DNA of 64,000 nt. Origin: Elysia crispata. Its lineage: Eukaryota; Mollusca; Gastropoda; Plakobranchidae. Location: NCBI GenBank assembly GCA_033675545.1, contig JAWDGP010007415.1, positions 337,501-401,500 on the forward strand. Reading direction: 5' to 3'. Positions 63,173 through 64,000 of the stretch are shown here, piece by piece (position 1 is the first letter of the stretch; every line of letters begins with the position of its first letter). Both the position numbers and the translations under genes were made by a program. The notes beneath the pieces are model-generated. The model was not told the origin of the DNA and did not search any database. It saw only the letters and a program-made list of their open reading frames with translations.

Positions 63173-64000
63173 TAAAAATTGTTCTTTTGGGTTTGTTTGT
63201 GGCATTGCTTCTGGAATCTATCTTGATGGGTGATCTCAACTGGTCCAAGATCTTAGTTTTACGGATCATAACTGGTAGTACGGGGAGATACAGCATGATG
63301 ATTGGTTTAATCATATTGCAAAGTAAATATAGTAACGGTTGTGAATCCTAATCAATTTATTTGAGAGAGAGGGAGAGGGGAGGGAGGTGGGGGCGGAAGG
63401 CAGATAATTGTGGTGATTTTGGTTTATTGCCTATCAGGTAAATTTCATCATTTTGATGGATACAATTTGTATGGTTATTATTTTCTGTACATTTTAATAT
63501 GTGTATGATATATCCAAATATTTAAATTTACAGTTTTATTAATCAAATACCCTGAATGAAACAAATGAAAATTTCATCCATGCGCATAGGGTTAACAGTA
63601 GTATTTCATAAAATGTTTGCTTTCGCTAATGTCCATAAATTGTAAAGTGTAAAACAGCATTTCAAAAACTAAGCGTTTGATTTTCACACGTTGACCAATA
63701 CGCTTGGCAAGCTCCAAGCTTGTGGACCAGTTATGACTTTACCTGAGCCACTTTTTCTTGGTTAAAACATGATAGTAAAAACATGTTTTTTGTTTTTTCT
63801 TGTTCAAGTTAAAATTATTTTATACACAGATCCATATAATTCCAGTTTATTAACTCTTTGTTACCAGCTCATCACACTGTGTGACGAGTAAAAAGTACTA
63901 TTTTTACTGCTGGCCACATAGTGTGACGCACAGACTAACATATTCTAATCAAATTCGTTTTCAATAAAAGCCAACCCAACTTAAGAGAAACCGAATGTTT
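61396..64000. other. Terminal non-coding region
   Basis: No exon could be supported. Contains an (AG)n run at 63138-63169, GATA-like repeats just before it, a GA-rich purine run at 63362-63400, and otherwise AT-rich sequence. Short frames (for example 62889-63116) are not recognised. Confidence 0.5.
63112..63170. repeat. (GATA)n / (AG)n microsatellite
   Basis: A short TAGATAGATAG run (63112-63132) passes into about 32 bases of pure AG repeat. Confidence 0.9.

Overview
This is nuclear DNA from an intron-rich, AT-rich animal genome. Gene content, intron density, abundant microsatellites, tRNA-derived SINE relics and frequent TCTAGA/AGATCT runs suggest a mollusc, most likely a gastropod. That placement is an inference from general features, not a database match. 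No bacterial operons, CRISPR arrays, rRNA or intact tRNA genes are visible.

Three protein-coding genes can be assembled exon by exon with agreeing splice phases. (1) 2797-8157 (+): the ER Hsp70 chaperone BiP/GRP78 (HSPA5), eight coding exons, 665 residues, ending in KDEL. (2) 12664-35651 (-): PNUTS (PPP1R10), the nuclear PP1-targeting subunit, 18 recognised coding exons giving about 1001 residues. It has an N-terminal TFIIS-N-like domain, a Lys/Asp-rich tract, a PP1 docking motif (RVSW), Gly-rich exons and a C-terminal CCCH zinc finger. The exon carrying its start codon was not found. (3) 56327-60396 (+): a small SAM-domain protein resembling SAMD15, four exons, 148 residues, whose ATG lies in a near-perfect TISU/YY1 motif.

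Several exon-like pieces belong to none of these genes: an acidic terminal exon at 10649-10775 (-), an exon-like frame at 19722-19856 (+) antisense inside PNUTS, a methionine-led frame at 23676-23957 (-) below duplicated CCAAT boxes, two phase-compatible exons at 48040-48121 and 46959-46999 (-), and a start-type exon at 53149-53206 (-). They may mark one or more unannotated genes on the minus strand between PNUTS and the SAM gene, or nested in PNUTS.

The rest is non-coding and repeat-rich. It includes a small DNA transposon (237 bp, 22-bp terminal inverted repeats, 8-bp direct repeat at 56492-56744) with an older copy near 2099-2318; a hAT-like element with a broken zinc-finger transposase remnant (27910-28682) ending 32 bp from a PNUTS 5' splice site; a family of pogo/Tigger-like MITEs with TA target sites; two non-LTR retrotransposon 3' relics; tRNA-derived SINE fragments; and long ATT, AT and AG microsatellites. 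I see no convincing new multi-gene system. The items most worth following up are the unassigned exons and the MITE family.
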